Of a stretch of 64,000 nt of DNA, positions 44,925-54,139 are shown piece by piece. Within the stretch, counting starts at the first letter, position 1; every line of letters starts with the position of its first letter. Origin of the DNA: Streptomyces agglomeratus (GTDB taxonomy: Bacteria; Actinomycetota; Actinomycetes; Streptomycetales; Streptomycetaceae); the NCBI RefSeq assembly GCF_001746415.1, contig NZ_MEHJ01000001.1, forward strand, positions 4,726,501 through 4,790,500, given 5' to 3'. The notes below the pieces were generated by a model. That model was not told where the DNA came from and searched no databases. It saw only the letters and a list, made by a program, of their open reading frames with translations. The position numbers and the translations under genes were made by a program.

Positions 44925-46240
44925 CCTCCGGCGCGGCCACCGGCGGGCCGCCGCACCCGTCCGCCGGCGGCCTGCCGCCCGCGTCCGCCGGCGGTCCGTC
45001 GCACGTGCCCACTGCCGGCCCGGCAACGTCCTTCCACGAGATGTGGGCGGACCTGAAGCCGATCGGGCGCGACGCCGGTTCCGGCGGCTACCGCCGCTAC
45101 GCGTGGACGGCCGCCGACCAGGACTGCCGCGCCTGGTTCAAGGCCCAGGCCGAGTCGCGCGGCCTGACGTACGAACTGGACCGCAACGGCAACCAGTGGG
45201 CCTGGCAGGGCGACCCGCTGGCCGGGGACGCGGTCGTCACCGGGTCGCACCTCGACTCGGTCCCGGACGGCGGCGCCTTCGACGGCCCGCTCGGCGTCGT
45301 GTCCTCCTTCGCCGCGCTCGACGAACTCCGCCGCAGGGGAGTGGAGTTCAGCAAGCCGCTGGCCGTGACCAACTTCGGCGACGAGGAGGGCGCCCGCTTC
45401 GGCCTGGCCTGTGTGGGCTCCCGCCTGGCGGCCGGTCAGCTCACGGTCGCCAAGGCCCACGAGCTCCGGGACGGGGACGGCGTCAGCCTCCCCCGGGCCA
45501 TGGAGGCGGCCGGATACGACCCGTCCGCCATGGGACCGGACCCGGAGCGCCTGGCCCGTATCGGCGCGTTCGTCGAGCTGCACGTGGAACAGGGCCGCGC
45601 GCTGGACGTCTCCGGTGACGCCGTCGGCATCGCGTCCGCCATCTGGCCGCACGGCCGCTGGCGGTTCGACTTCCACGGCGAGGCGAACCACGCGGGCACC
45701 ACTCGCCTGGAGGACCGCCGCGATCCGATGCTGACGTACGCCGAGACCGTCGTCGCGGCCCGCCGCGAGGCACGGCTCGCCGGGGCCCTCGCCACCTTCG
45801 CCAAGGTGTCCGTCGAGCCGAACGGCGTCAACGCGATCCCCTCCCTGGTACGCGGCTGGCTCGACTCGCGCGCCGCTGACCAGGCAACTCTCGATCAGGT
45901 CATCGCCGGCATCGAGCAGGCGGCACGCGAGAGCGCCACCCGCTCGGGCATCGACCTGCGCATCACGCAGGAGTCCTTCACCCCGGTGGTGGAGTTCGAG
46001 CACGCCCTGCGCGACGAGCTGGCCAAACTCCTGCACGGCGATCGCGGCGACGTTCCGGTCCTCGGCACCGGCGCGGGACACGACGCGGGTATTTTGTCCG
46101 CTTCGGTCCCGACCGCCATGCTGTTCGTACGGAACCCCACGGGTATCTCGCACTCTCCGGCCGAGTACGCCGCCGAGGACGACTGCGTCGCGGGGGTCAT
46201 CGCACTCGCCGACGTACTGGAGGGGCTCGCGTGCACGTGA
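44921..46240 (+). CDS. M20-family amidohydrolase in the hut operon
   Basis: A 439-residue zinc amidase of the allantoate/N-carbamoyl amino acid hydrolase group. Residues 1-35 are a Gly/Pro/Ala leader. Metal ligands are in [15 protein letters not shown] (His-x-Asp), GDEEGARFG (Glu-Glu), FVELHVEQG (His) and GAGHDAGIL (His). [15 protein letters not shown] is the dimerisation-domain signature. Translationally coupled to hutU by GTGA and overlapping hutF by 10 bp, it may replace HutG as the N-formylglutamate deformylase. That is inference; the family also cleaves ureido acids. Confidence 0.85.
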   Translation: MTSGAATGGPPHPSAGGLPPASAGGPSHVPTAGPATSFHEMWADLKPIGRDAGSGGYRRYAWTAADQDCRAWFKAQAESRGLTYELDRNGNQWAWQGDPLAGDAVVTGSHLDSVPDGGAFDGPLGVVSSFAALDELRRRGVEFSKPLAVTNFGDEEGARFGLACVGSRLAAGQLTVAKAHELRDGDGVSLPRAMEAAGYDPSAMGPDPERLARIGAFVELHVEQGRALDVSGDAVGIASAIWPHGRWRFDFHGEANHAGTTRLEDRRDPMLTYAETVVAARREARLAGALATFAKVSVEPNGVNAIPSLVRGWLDSRAADQATLDQVIAGIEQAARESATRSGIDLRITQESFTPVVEFEHALRDELAKLLHGDRGDVPVLGTGAGHDAGILSASVPTAMLFVRNPTGISHSPAEYAAEDDCVAGVIALADVLEGLACT

Positions 46241-47565
46241 CCTACTGGCTGGAGCACGCCTGGCTCGACACCTTCGTCGAGCCGGGCGTGGCCCTGGACG
46301 TGACCGACGGCCGCATCACGGCCGTACGCAAGGACGTCCCCACCCCGCCGCCCGGCGCCACGGTCCTGCGGGGCCTGACGCTGCCGGGCTTCGCCAACGC
46401 CCACTCCCACGCCTTCCACCGGGCGCTGCGCTCGACGGTGCAGGTCGGCTCGGGCACGTTCTGGACGTGGCGGGAGGTGATGTACAGCGTCGCCTCCCGG
46501 CTGACGCCCGAGACGTACTTCGACCTGGCCAAGGCGGTGTACGCCGAGATGGCGATGGCCGGGGTCAGCGCGGTGGGGGAGTTCCACTACCTGCACCACG
46601 CGCCGGGCGGCACGCCCTACGCCGAGCCCAACGAGATGGGGGAGGCCCTCATCGCGGCCGCCGCCGAGGCCGGCATCCGCATCACGCTGCTGGACACGGC
46701 GTACCTCGCGTCGGGCTTCGGCACGCCGCCCAACCGCCAGCAGCAGCGCTTCTCGGACGGCACGGCCGAAGCGTGGGCGGAGCGGGCGTCGCTGCTGAAG
46801 GACCGCGACCACGCGCGGATCGGGGCGGCCATCCACTCGGTACGGGCCGTCCCGGCCGACCAGCTGGCGACGGTCGCGGCGTGGGCGCAGGCCCGCGTGA
46901 CGCCGCTGCACGTCCACCTCTCCGAGCAGACCGCCGAGAACGACGCGTGCCTGGCCACGCACGGGTGCACGCCGACGCGGCTCCTGGCGGACCACGGGGT
47001 CCTGGGGCCGCGTACGACGGGCGTACACAACACCCACCTGACGGACGAGGACATCGCCCTCCTCGGCTCCACCTCCACCGGTACCTGCATGTGCCCCACG
47101 ACGGAACGCGACCTGGCCGACGGCATCGGGCCGGCCACGCGTCTGCAAAAGGCGGGGTCCACGCTCTCGCTGGGCAGTGACAGCCACGCGGTGATCGACA
47201 TGATGGAGGAGGCGCGGGCGATGGAGCTTAACGAACGCCTGCGCTCGCGGACGCGGGGCCACTGGACGGCGGCCTCCCTGCTCCGCGCCGCGTCCGCCGA
47301 CGGGCACGAGGCGCTGGGCTGGCGCGACGCGGGGTCGATCGAGGCCGGGGCGCTGGCGGACCTCACGACCATCGCGCTGGACTCGGTGAGAACGGCCGGA
47401 CCGCTTCCTCGGCTGGGCGGTGAGACGGCGGTGTTCGCGGCGTCGGCGTGCGACGTGCGCCACATGGTCGTGGCGGGCCGCCACATCGTCCGTGACGGCG
47501 TCCACACCATGATCGAGGACGTCCCCCGGGCCATGGCCACAGCGATCGCCGCCGTCTACAGGTAA
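46231..47565 (+). CDS. hutF: formimidoylglutamate deiminase
   Basis: A 444-residue amidohydrolase-superfamily enzyme that removes ammonia from formiminoglutamate to give N-formylglutamate. The HxH metal site is in [15 protein letters not shown], further ligands in [12 protein letters not shown] and [18 protein letters not shown], and [11 protein letters not shown] is typical of HutF rather than guanine deaminase. The GTG at 46231 overlaps the upstream gene. The presence of HutF means that Streptomyces uses the formylglutamate branch rather than direct formamide release. Confidence 0.92.
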   Translation: MHVTYWLEHAWLDTFVEPGVALDVTDGRITAVRKDVPTPPPGATVLRGLTLPGFANAHSHAFHRALRSTVQVGSGTFWTWREVMYSVASRLTPETYFDLAKAVYAEMAMAGVSAVGEFHYLHHAPGGTPYAEPNEMGEALIAAAAEAGIRITLLDTAYLASGFGTPPNRQQQRFSDGTAEAWAERASLLKDRDHARIGAAIHSVRAVPADQLATVAAWAQARVTPLHVHLSEQTAENDACLATHGCTPTRLLADHGVLGPRTTGVHNTHLTDEDIALLGSTSTGTCMCPTTERDLADGIGPATRLQKAGSTLSLGSDSHAVIDMMEEARAMELNERLRSRTRGHWTAASLLRAASADGHEALGWRDAGSIEAGALADLTTIALDSVRTAGPLPRLGGETAVFAASACDVRHMVVAGRHIVRDGVHTMIEDVPRAMATAIAAVYR

Positions 47566-47645
47566 AGCGCCCGCCCGCGCCCGCGCGGGCCTGTTCCTCT
47601 GCCCGCGCACGGCACCGCACCCCGAGAGGACCCCGAAAGGAACCC

Positions 47646-48839
47646 GTGAGCACCACCCTCGTCACCAACATCGGCAGCCTCGTCACCAACGACCCCGCCC
47701 GGGCCGAAAGCACCGGCACCGGGCCCCTCGGCCTCGTCCAGGACGCCGCCGTCGTCATCGACGGCGACCGCATCGCCTGGACCGGCCGGGCCGCCGACGC
47801 GCCCTCCGCCGACAGCGTGTACGACGCGCGGGGCCGTGCGGCGATCCCCGGTTTCGTCGACTCGCACTCGCACCTCGTGTTCGCCGGCGACCGCACCCAG
47901 GAGTTCAACGCCCGCATGTCGGGCCGCGCCTACTCCGCCGGCGGCATCCGCACCACCGTCGCCGCCACCCGCGCCGCGACCGACGAGGCGCTCGAAGCGA
48001 ACGTCACCCGCTACCTGCGCGAGGCCCTGCGCCAGGGGACGACCACGTTCGAGACCAAGTCGGGCTACGGCCTGACCACCCACGACGAGGCCCGCGCCCT
48101 GCGCATCGCCGCACGCCACACCGACGAGGTCACCTACCTCGGCGCGCACATCGTGTCGCCCGACTACGCCGACGACCCGGCGGCGTACGTCGAACTCGTC
48201 ACCGGCGAGATGCTCGACGCCTGCGCACCCCACGCCCGCTGGATCGACGTCTTCTGCGAGAAGGGGGCCTTCGACGGCGACCAGGCCCGCGCCATCCTCA
48301 CCGCCGGCAAGGCCAAGGGCCTGCACCCGCGCATCCACGCCAACCAGCTCAGCCACGGCCCCGGCGTCCAGCTCGCCGCCGAACTCGACGCGGCGAGCGC
48401 CGACCACTGCACGCACCTCACGGACGCGGACGTGGACGCCCTCGCGAACAGCCGTACCGTCGCCACGCTGCTCCCAGGCGCCGAGTTCTCCACCCGCGCC
48501 GCCTGGCCGGACGCCCGCAGGCTCCTCGACGCGGGCGCGACCGTCGCGCTGTCCACGGACTGCAATCCGGGCTCGTCCTTCACCAGTTCCATGCCGTTCT
48601 GCGTGGCACTCGCCGTGCGCGACATGGGGATGACCCCGGACGAGGCCGTCTGGTCGGCCACGGCGGGCGGCGCGGCGGCCCTGCGCCGTACGGACATCGG
48701 CCGCGTCACGCCCGGCGCCCGCGCCGACCTGGTGCTGCTGGACGCCCCGTCCCACGTACACCTCGCCTACCGCCCCGGAGTCCCGCTCGTGTCCGAAGTG
48801 TGGCGAAGGGGTGTGCGTACGACGGGTCACGCGGGGTAG
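47646..48839 (+). CDS. hutI: imidazolonepropionase
   Basis: A 397-residue amidohydrolase that opens imidazolonepropionate to formiminoglutamate. Metal motifs [34 protein letters not shown] and [17 protein letters not shown] are intact. GAAAGGA precedes the GTG at 47646. It follows hutF after 80 bp and is followed by a terminator at 48856, so it closes the hut operon. Confidence 0.95.
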   Translation: MSTTLVTNIGSLVTNDPARAESTGTGPLGLVQDAAVVIDGDRIAWTGRAADAPSADSVYDARGRAAIPGFVDSHSHLVFAGDRTQEFNARMSGRAYSAGGIRTTVAATRAATDEALEANVTRYLREALRQGTTTFETKSGYGLTTHDEARALRIAARHTDEVTYLGAHIVSPDYADDPAAYVELVTGEMLDACAPHARWIDVFCEKGAFDGDQARAILTAGKAKGLHPRIHANQLSHGPGVQLAAELDAASADHCTHLTDADVDALANSRTVATLLPGAEFSTRAAWPDARRLLDAGATVALSTDCNPGSSFTSSMPFCVALAVRDMGMTPDEAVWSATAGGAAALRRTDIGRVTPGARADLVLLDAPSHVHLAYRPGVPLVSEVWRRGVRTTGHAG

Positions 48840-48855
48840 GCGCCGGGAAGTGAAG

Positions 48856-48892
48856 GAGGGTCTGCCCCGGATAGCGCCTGGGGCAGACCCTC
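48856..48892 (+). terminator. terminator of the hut operon
   Basis: GAGGGTCTGCCCC (48856-48868) pairs with GGGGCAGACCCTC (48880-48892) around an 11-base loop. It lies 16 bp past the hutI stop. Confidence 0.87.
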
Positions 48893-48930
48893 ACTCATAC
48901 TCCGCACACTCTTCACAGAGCGCCGAGGTG

Positions 48931-49866
48931 TCACTCCTCCACGGTCAGGCCCTTGCGCAGCTTGTTCAGCGTGCGCGACAGCAGCCGTGACACGTGCATC
49001 TGCGAGATGCCGAGCTCGTCGCCGATCTCCGACTGCGTCATGTTCGCGACGAAACGCAGTGACAGGATCTTCCGGTCCCGCGCGGGGAGTTCGGCGATGA
49101 GCGGCTTCAGGGACTCGACGTACTCGATGCCTTCGAGGCCGTGGTCCTCGTAGCCGATCCGGTCGGCGAGCGCGCCCTCGGAGTCGTCCTCCTCGGGCTG
49201 GGCGTCCAGCGAGCTCGCGGTGTACGCGTTGCTCGCGGCCATGCCCTCGACGACCTCCTCGTTGGTGAGGTCGAGACGCTTCGCGAGCTCGCCCACCGTC
49301 GGGGCGCGGTCGAGCTGCTGGGCGAGCTCGTCACCTGCCTTCGCGAGGTCCAGGCGCAGTTCCTGGAGGCGGCGCGGGACGCGGACCGACCAGGACGTGT
49401 CACGGAAGAAGCGCTTGATCTCGCCGACGATGGTCGGCATCGCGAAGGTGGGGAACTCGACGCCTCTGCTGAGCTCGAAGCGGTCGATCGACTTGATCAG
49501 GCCGATGGTGCCGACCTGGATGATGTCCTCCATCGGTTCGCTGCGGGAGCGGAACCGGGAAGCGGCGAACTTGACCAGGGCCAGGTTCAGTTCGACGAGC
49601 GTGTTGCGAACGTACGCGTACTCGTGCGTGCCCTCTTCGAGAGTCTCCAGGCGCGCGAAGAGCGTCTTCGACAGGGCCCGGGCGTCGAGCGCCCCCACCT
49701 CGTCGTACGGCGGAATCTCGGGAAGGCCCTCAAGGCCCTCAAGGCCGTCGAGTTCCTCCGGTTTGGTCTGGTTCTGCTCGGGCAGGGTGGCCAGGGCGGG
49801 CAGGGGTGTCGACGGCGCGGTCTGCTGCACAGGGCGCGTTCGCGGTTCGTCGAGCCGGGGTGACAT
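48931..49866 (-). CDS. SigB/SigF-type sigma factor
   Basis: A 311-residue group 3 sigma factor. An N-terminal extension (about 60 residues, Pro/Glu/Leu-rich with ELDGLEGLEGLPEIPP) precedes region 2 (LVKFAASRFRSR, DIIQVGTIGLIKSIDRFELS, FPTFAMPTIVGEIKRFFRD), region 3, and region 4 (LPARDRKILSLRFVANMTQSEIGDELGISQMHVSRLL, here in part ANMTQSEIGDELGISQMH). The ATG at 49866 has GGAGGAG upstream. With the divergent STAS and anti-sigma genes it resembles the S. coelicolor sigI/arsI/prsI partner-switching set. Confidence 0.92.
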   Translation of the reverse strand: MSPRLDEPRTRPVQQTAPSTPLPALATLPEQNQTKPEELDGLEGLEGLPEIPPYDEVGALDARALSKTLFARLETLEEGTHEYAYVRNTLVELNLALVKFAASRFRSRSEPMEDIIQVGTIGLIKSIDRFELSRGVEFPTFAMPTIVGEIKRFFRDTSWSVRVPRRLQELRLDLAKAGDELAQQLDRAPTVGELAKRLDLTNEEVVEGMAASNAYTASSLDAQPEEDDSEGALADRIGYEDHGLEGIEYVESLKPLIAELPARDRKILSLRFVANMTQSEIGDELGISQMHVSRLLSRTLNKLRKGLTVEE

Positions 49867-49989
49867 GGTCTCCTCCATCGTTCTCGGCATATGGCTGCCG
49901 ATGCCGATACGTCTGCGTGCGATGTGCGGCGCCTCCAAAGCCGGTCGTGTTGGTTGTGTCCTTACTAGCCCTACCCGCTCCGGACCGGC

Positions 49990-50030
49990 ACTTGCAAGTC
50001 CCTTATGTCCAAATTGACGGTACTTGCAGG
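49990..50030. promoter_or_regulatory. palindrome and repeat in the sigma/STAS divergent region
   Basis: ACTTGCAAGT (49990-49999) is a perfect 10-bp palindrome, and TACTTGCAGG (50021-50030) repeats its left half. TTGACG at 50014-50019 is a possible -35 for the STAS gene. On the minus strand GGGTAG near 49966 resembles a SigB-type -10. Confidence 0.4.
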
Positions 50031-50117
50031 GGTCTTCGGCTACCGATCGGCGCACAGAAGGCGTAGTGTTCTGGCACGTCAATGACAGGCACCACTGCGA
50101 AGAGGGACGAGACGGAC

Positions 50118-50486
50118 ATGGAGCGCGGGACGGTCGGCAGCGCGAACCGGGGTCGGCTCCGGGTCGCAGTTCGGACCGAGGGCCAGAGCGAGATTGTCAC
50201 GCCGGCGGGTGAGCTCGATCACCACACCGCCGAGCTGCTCCGTGAGCCTCTGGAGAATGCCCTCGAAGCGGGGCGTGCGCGGTTGGTCATTGACTGCTCG
50301 GCGCTCGATTTCTGCGATTCCACGGGGCTCAACGTGCTCCTCGGCGCCCGCCTGAAGGCGGAAGCGGCCGGGGGCGCGGTGCACCTGGCCGCGATGCAGC
50401 CGGTGGTGGCGAGAGTCTTCGAGATCACCGGGGCCGAGGCGGTCTTCACGATCCACGAGTCACTCGAAGACGCGATGGAAGAGTGA
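50118..50486 (+). CDS. STAS-domain anti-anti-sigma factor
   Basis: A 122-residue SpoIIAA/RsbV-type protein. EIVTPAGELDHHTAELL is the first strand-helix unit, and the phosphorylatable Ser68 lies in LDFCDSTGLNVLLG. Unphosphorylated, it would bind the anti-sigma factor and free the sigma factor. ATG 50118 is used because it starts the alignable domain; an ATG at 50082 adds 12 residues and is possible. It is transcribed divergently from the sigma gene. Confidence 0.88.
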   Translation: MERGTVGSANRGRLRVAVRTEGQSEIVTPAGELDHHTAELLREPLENALEAGRARLVIDCSALDFCDSTGLNVLLGARLKAEAAGGAVHLAAMQPVVARVFEITGAEAVFTIHESLEDAMEE

Positions 50487-50682
50487 CTTCCGTCCCATTG
50501 GCACCTCCTCGTGACCGGTTCAGTTACCCGCGTCACGCATCCGTACCGAAAAAGTGGGTGTTCTCACCGTTCGGTCGGGCAGGAGGTCTCTGACCCTGTC
50601 GGCCCCAGGGGGCTCGGAATGCCCCCGTTGTCCTTGCAGCGATAAATTTGATGAATTGGCGAATCGGTGAGGTGAAGCGCTG

Positions 50683-51174
50683 ATGAGCACCACCCGGCAG
50701 CCTCGGCCGGGAGACTCCGGCCCGGAGTCTCCCGGCCACGGCTCGGCCTCCGCCGTGTCCGCCGCCGGCCAGGCGCGTTCCCTGGCGCTGAGCAGTGCCA
50801 GCGGCATCGTGCCGCTCGCTCGCGACTTCACCCGCCAGGCGCTGTACGACTGGGGCTGGCTCCCCGCTTCGTCCGCCGACCGGCGGGCCGCCGCCGAGGA
50901 CGTCCTGCTGGTCGTCTCCGAGCTGGTCACCAACGCCTGCCTGCACGCCGAGGGGCCCGAAGAGCTCCGCGTCGCCTGCGACGGCAAGGTGCTGCGCCTG
51001 GAGGTCGTCGACCGCGGTACGGGCCAGCCGGCCCCGCGCACGCCGCACCGCGCCGGGCGGCCCGGCGGGCACGGCATGTTCATCGTGCAGCGCCTGTGTC
51101 TGGACTGGGGGGTCGAGCGGATCTCGGAGTCCGGCGGCAAGACGGTCTGGGCGGAACTGGCCGCTCCCGCCTAG
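50683..51174 (+). CDS. RsbW-type anti-sigma factor/serine kinase
   Basis: A 163-residue GHKL ATPase-fold protein: N-box DVLLVVSELVTNACLHAEG, G1 LEVVDRGTGQPAP and G2 GRPGGHGMFIVQRLCLDWG. It would phosphorylate the STAS protein and hold the sigma factor. The N-terminal 35 residues are Pro/Gly/Ser-rich. The stop codon TAG at 51172-51174 is built from two host bases and the first base of the inserted IS630 element. The 196-bp gap before the gene has a GGGGGC/GCCCCC hairpin at about 50608-50625. Confidence 0.88.
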   Translation: MSTTRQPRPGDSGPESPGHGSASAVSAAGQARSLALSSASGIVPLARDFTRQALYDWGWLPASSADRRAAAEDVLLVVSELVTNACLHAEGPEELRVACDGKVLRLEVVDRGTGQPAPRTPHRAGRPGGHGMFIVQRLCLDWGVERISESGGKTVWAELAAPA

Positions 51175-52329
51175 TGTCCTGCGCCAGTAGTTGATCGTTA
51201 GTTTGTCTATGACTGCTTCTGCAGATGTGCCGGTGCCACGTCGTGGCCCGAAGTTGGAACCGTTGTTATTGTCGCCCGATGAGCGTGTGGTGTTGGAGCG
51301 TTGGGCCCGGCGGGCGTCGTCCGCGCAGGCAGTGGCGTTGCGGGCCCGCATTGTGCTGGCGTGTGCCGGCGCTGATGTTCCACCGATTGTCGTGGTGGCG
51401 CGGGAGTTACGTATCGCGGCGGACACGGTCCGCAAGTGGCGCCGCCGGTTTCTGACCGCCCGGCTGGACGGGTTGGTGGACGAGCCCCGGCCGGGCCGGC
51501 CGCCCACCATCAGCGTCGACCAGGTGGAGGCGGTCGTGGTCAGCACGTTGGAGGAGATCCCGAAGAACGCCACTCACTGGTCGCGGTCATCGATGGCCGA
51601 CCGCAGCGGTCTGTCGAAGTCGACCGTGGGCCGGATCTGGCGGAAGTTCCAGCTCAAGCCGCATCTGACCGACACCTTCAAACTGTCGACGGATCCGCTG
51701 TTCGTGGAGAAGGTCTACGACGTGGTGGGGCTGTATTTCAACCCGCCCGAAGGCGCGGTGGTGCTGTCGGTGGACGAGAAGTCGCAGATCCAGGCGCTGG
51801 ACCGCTCCCAGCCGGTACTACCGATGATGCCGGGCATGCCCGAGCGCCGCACCCATGACTACGTCCGCAACGGTCTGACCACCTTGTTCGCAGCCTTCGA
51901 CGTCGCGACCGGAGAAGTCATCACCTCCCTGCACCGCAGGCACCGGGCAGCGGAGTTCAAGAAGTTCCTCGCCAAGATCGATAAAGAGGTTCCTGGGCAC
52001 CTGCAGGTCCACTTGATCTGTGACAACTATGGCACCCACAAGACCCCAGCCATCAAAGCATGGCTGGCCAAACACCCACGTTTCCACCTGCACTTCACAC
52101 CTACCGGCTCCTCCTGGATCAACCAGGTGGAGCGGTGGTTCGGCTTCCTCGCCGACCAGAAGATCCGCCGCGGCGCCCACAAGAGTGTGCGCTCCCTGGA
52201 AGCCGACATCCGGGCCTGGGTCAAGCAGTGGAACGAGAACCCGACCCCGTTCACCTGGACCAAGACAGCCGAAGAAATCCTCGACTCACTCGCCCGCTTC
52301 TGCCAACGGATCTCTGGCGCAGGACACTA
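51172..52329 (+). mobile_element. IS630-family insertion sequence
   Basis: Terminal inverted repeats including the target TA are TAGTGTCCTGCGCCAG (51172-51187) and CTGGCGCAGGACACTA (52314-52329), perfect over 16 bp. IS630 elements duplicate TA on insertion, and both ends show TA. The element proper is 51174-52327. One complete transposase lies inside. Perfect ends and an intact ORF suggest recent insertion. Confidence 0.93.
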
Positions 52330-52330
52330 G
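51209..52330 (+). CDS. IS630-family transposase
   Basis: A 373-residue transposase. The N-terminal HTH (LRIAADTVRKWRRRFLTARL; SGLSKSTVGRIWRKF) is followed by the DDE catalytic domain: first Asp in LSVDEKSQIQA, second in HLICDNYGTHKT, Glu in SSWINQVERWFGFLADQ. The gene is visibly less GC-biased than its neighbours and has two TTA codons at 51266 and 51407, so translation should depend on bldA. The reading frame crosses the right repeat and stops at TAG (52328-52330) formed with host bases. ATG 51209 is used; TTG 51191 is possible. Confidence 0.93.
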   Translation: MTASADVPVPRRGPKLEPLLLSPDERVVLERWARRASSAQAVALRARIVLACAGADVPPIVVVARELRIAADTVRKWRRRFLTARLDGLVDEPRPGRPPTISVDQVEAVVVSTLEEIPKNATHWSRSSMADRSGLSKSTVGRIWRKFQLKPHLTDTFKLSTDPLFVEKVYDVVGLYFNPPEGAVVLSVDEKSQIQALDRSQPVLPMMPGMPERRTHDYVRNGLTTLFAAFDVATGEVITSLHRRHRAAEFKKFLAKIDKEVPGHLQVHLICDNYGTHKTPAIKAWLAKHPRFHLHFTPTGSSWINQVERWFGFLADQKIRRGAHKSVRSLEADIRAWVKQWNENPTPFTWTKTAEEILDSLARFCQRISGAGH

Positions 52331-52486
52331 CCCCCGACCGGCCGGGGTTACCGCCGGTTCGCAGTCCTTCTGGTGCACGCCGATCCGGCGTGCACTTTGT
52401 CTTCCCTCGGCAGGACCTCAGGCGTACCTTGACGCCCAATCTGATGTGTCGTCAGTAACTTGACTTCCGGCATAAGGGGACTCGAG

Positions 52487-53197
52487 GTGTCGTACCAGAA
52501 GCGGACAACTCTCGCGCTGGCGGCGGCGGTTGCGGGCTCGGTGGTGCTGCTCGCCGCCCCCGTGGCCCATGCCGACGTCGTGGACGTCAACTACCAGTGC
52601 AAGACCCCGATCGGGAACAAGGCGGCGGTCTCCCCGATCGACATCAAGGCCGTCAGGAGCGGCAGCGCGTACAAGCTCACCATGTCGTTCCAGAAGGGCG
52701 TCTCGTCCAGCCCGGTGGAGCTGGGCAAGGGTGCGATGAACCCGAGCGCCGTCATCAGGCTGGGCGGCGCGGACAGCGGCACGGTGGCGGTTTCCGGCCC
52801 GCCCAACCCGGCCGCCGTCCCCGCCAACACCCCCATCAAAATAACCGACTTGACCGGTACGTACACACCCCGCAAGAGCGGCAAGGTCACCTTCACGGCG
52901 TCGGTCCTGACCATCAAGGCGCTCGGTACGACCACCACCTGCACCCCGTCCAACAACCCCGAGCCGTCGCTCGAACTCGACGTCAAGGGCGCGGGCGGCG
53001 GCTCGTCGGGCGATTCCTCGGGCGGTACGTCGCAGAACCCGTCCGGCGGCGGCTCGGGCGGCGGCCCGTCCGAGCTGCCGAAGACGGGACCGCTGGACTC
53101 CGCCCTGGCGCTCGGCACGCTCGGCGGCACGGTCCTGCTGACCGGGGCGGCCGGAGCGCTGTGGCTGACCCGGCGCGGCCAGCGGCCCACGGGCTGA
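52487..53197 (+). CDS. secreted LPXTG-tailed surface protein, one copy of a beta-domain
   Basis: A 236-residue exported protein: signal peptide ending AHAD, one beta-rich domain (about 32-165: VDVNYQCKTPIG, LGGADSGTVAVSGPPN, DLTGTYTPRKSGKVTF, SLELDV), a Gly/Ser linker, then LPKTG at 197-201, a hydrophobic helix and RRGQRPTG. The tail is a sortase sorting signal, although Streptomyces sortases of class E favour LAXTG. The GTG at 52487 has AAGGGGA 6 bases upstream. The same domain occurs twice in the fourth gene of this operon. Function unknown. Confidence 0.8.
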   Translation: MSYQKRTTLALAAAVAGSVVLLAAPVAHADVVDVNYQCKTPIGNKAAVSPIDIKAVRSGSAYKLTMSFQKGVSSSPVELGKGAMNPSAVIRLGGADSGTVAVSGPPNPAAVPANTPIKITDLTGTYTPRKSGKVTFTASVLTIKALGTTTTCTPSNNPEPSLELDVKGAGGGSSGDSSGGTSQNPSGGGSGGGPSELPKTGPLDSALALGTLGGTVLLTGAAGALWLTRRGQRPTG

Positions 53198-53206
53198 CGG
53201 CCGCCC

Positions 53207-54139
53207 GTGCAGTCGCCGCGCCGGGCCCGTCGCACCGGCCGCCTCCGCGCCGCAGCGGCGTCACTGGTGCCGCTGTGCGCGCTCGCCGTGCTGCCGCCGA
53301 CCGCCGCCGCGGCGGACGGGAGGCCCTCCTGGACGGCGGCTCCGAGCGGCAACGAGGGGCGCGAGGGCGGCGGCAGACCGTACTTCTACCTGGAGGGCGT
53401 GGCCGGCACCGTCTTCGAGGACGAGCTGGCGCTGACCAACCCGGGTGCCGAGCCGCGCACGGTCCGGCTGCGCGGCACGGGCCCGGACGGCGGGAGCTGG
53501 ATCGTGTTCGCTTCGGCCGAGGTGAGGATCCCGCCGCGTACCCGTGCGGACGTCCCCTTCACGGTGACCGTGCCGCCGGACACGGCGCCCGGCGACCACC
53601 CCGGCGCGATCGCCGTCTCGGGCGGCGGCGACGCGAGCCGGATACGCGTCCATCTGCGCGTCAGCGGCCCGACGCTGGCGGCGCTCACGGTGGAGGACGT
53701 GGTGGTACGGGAGCGGGGCGGCGGCGCCGTCGTCGAGTACGCCCTGGTCAACCGGGGGAACACCCCACTCACCCCGCGCCTCGCCGTCCGCGCCGACGGC
53801 CTGCTGGGCGGTGAGCTGCTGCGCCGGGCGCCGCGCACGCTGCCGGTGCGGCTGGCCCCCGGCGACCGCGTGGAACGTACCGAACCCTGGCCGGGCGCCC
53901 CCGCCCTCGACGCGGTGGACGTCCACCTCACCGCGACGGCGGCGGGCGCCGCCCCGGCCGGGGCGACGGCGTCCGCGTCGTTCGTGCCGTGGGGCACGGT
54001 GGCAGGCGCGGCTCTCCTGGTGGCGGCGGGCGCGGGAGGGGCGCTGTGGTACGTACGCCGCCGCGGGACACCACCGCCGTCGCCGGGGGAACCCCTGCCC
54101 GCCGAACGGCATTTGGCGCGGTCAGGAGCCGGCTCATGA
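53207..54139 (+). CDS. WxL-interacting (DUF916)-like membrane-anchored protein
   Basis: A 310-residue protein: signal peptide (to about residue 36), an immunoglobulin-like domain starting PYFYLEGVAGTVFEDELAL and TNPGAEPRTVRLRGTGPD, followed by VPFTVTVPPDTAPGDHPGAIAV, a second beta region, and a C-terminal transmembrane helix (TVAGAALLVAAGAGGALWYV) with an Arg-rich tail. This order matches Firmicute DUF916 proteins, which bind peptidoglycan and WxL proteins. GTG 53207 lies 9 bp past the previous stop. Its stop overlaps the next ATG as ATGA. Confidence 0.75.
   Translation: MQSPRRARRTGRLRAAAASLVPLCALAVLPPTAAAADGRPSWTAAPSGNEGREGGGRPYFYLEGVAGTVFEDELALTNPGAEPRTVRLRGTGPDGGSWIVFASAEVRIPPRTRADVPFTVTVPPDTAPGDHPGAIAVSGGGDASRIRVHLRVSGPTLAALTVEDVVVRERGGGAVVEYALVNRGNTPLTPRLAVRADGLLGGELLRRAPRTLPVRLAPGDRVERTEPWPGAPALDAVDVHLTATAAGAAPAGATASASFVPWGTVAGAALLVAAGAGGALWYVRRRGTPPPSPGEPLPAERHLARSGAGS

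Noticed and set aside
49141..50017. Plus-strand ORFs opposite the sigma factor gene
   Set aside because: Shadow frames; sigma regions 2 and 4 are unmistakable on the minus strand.
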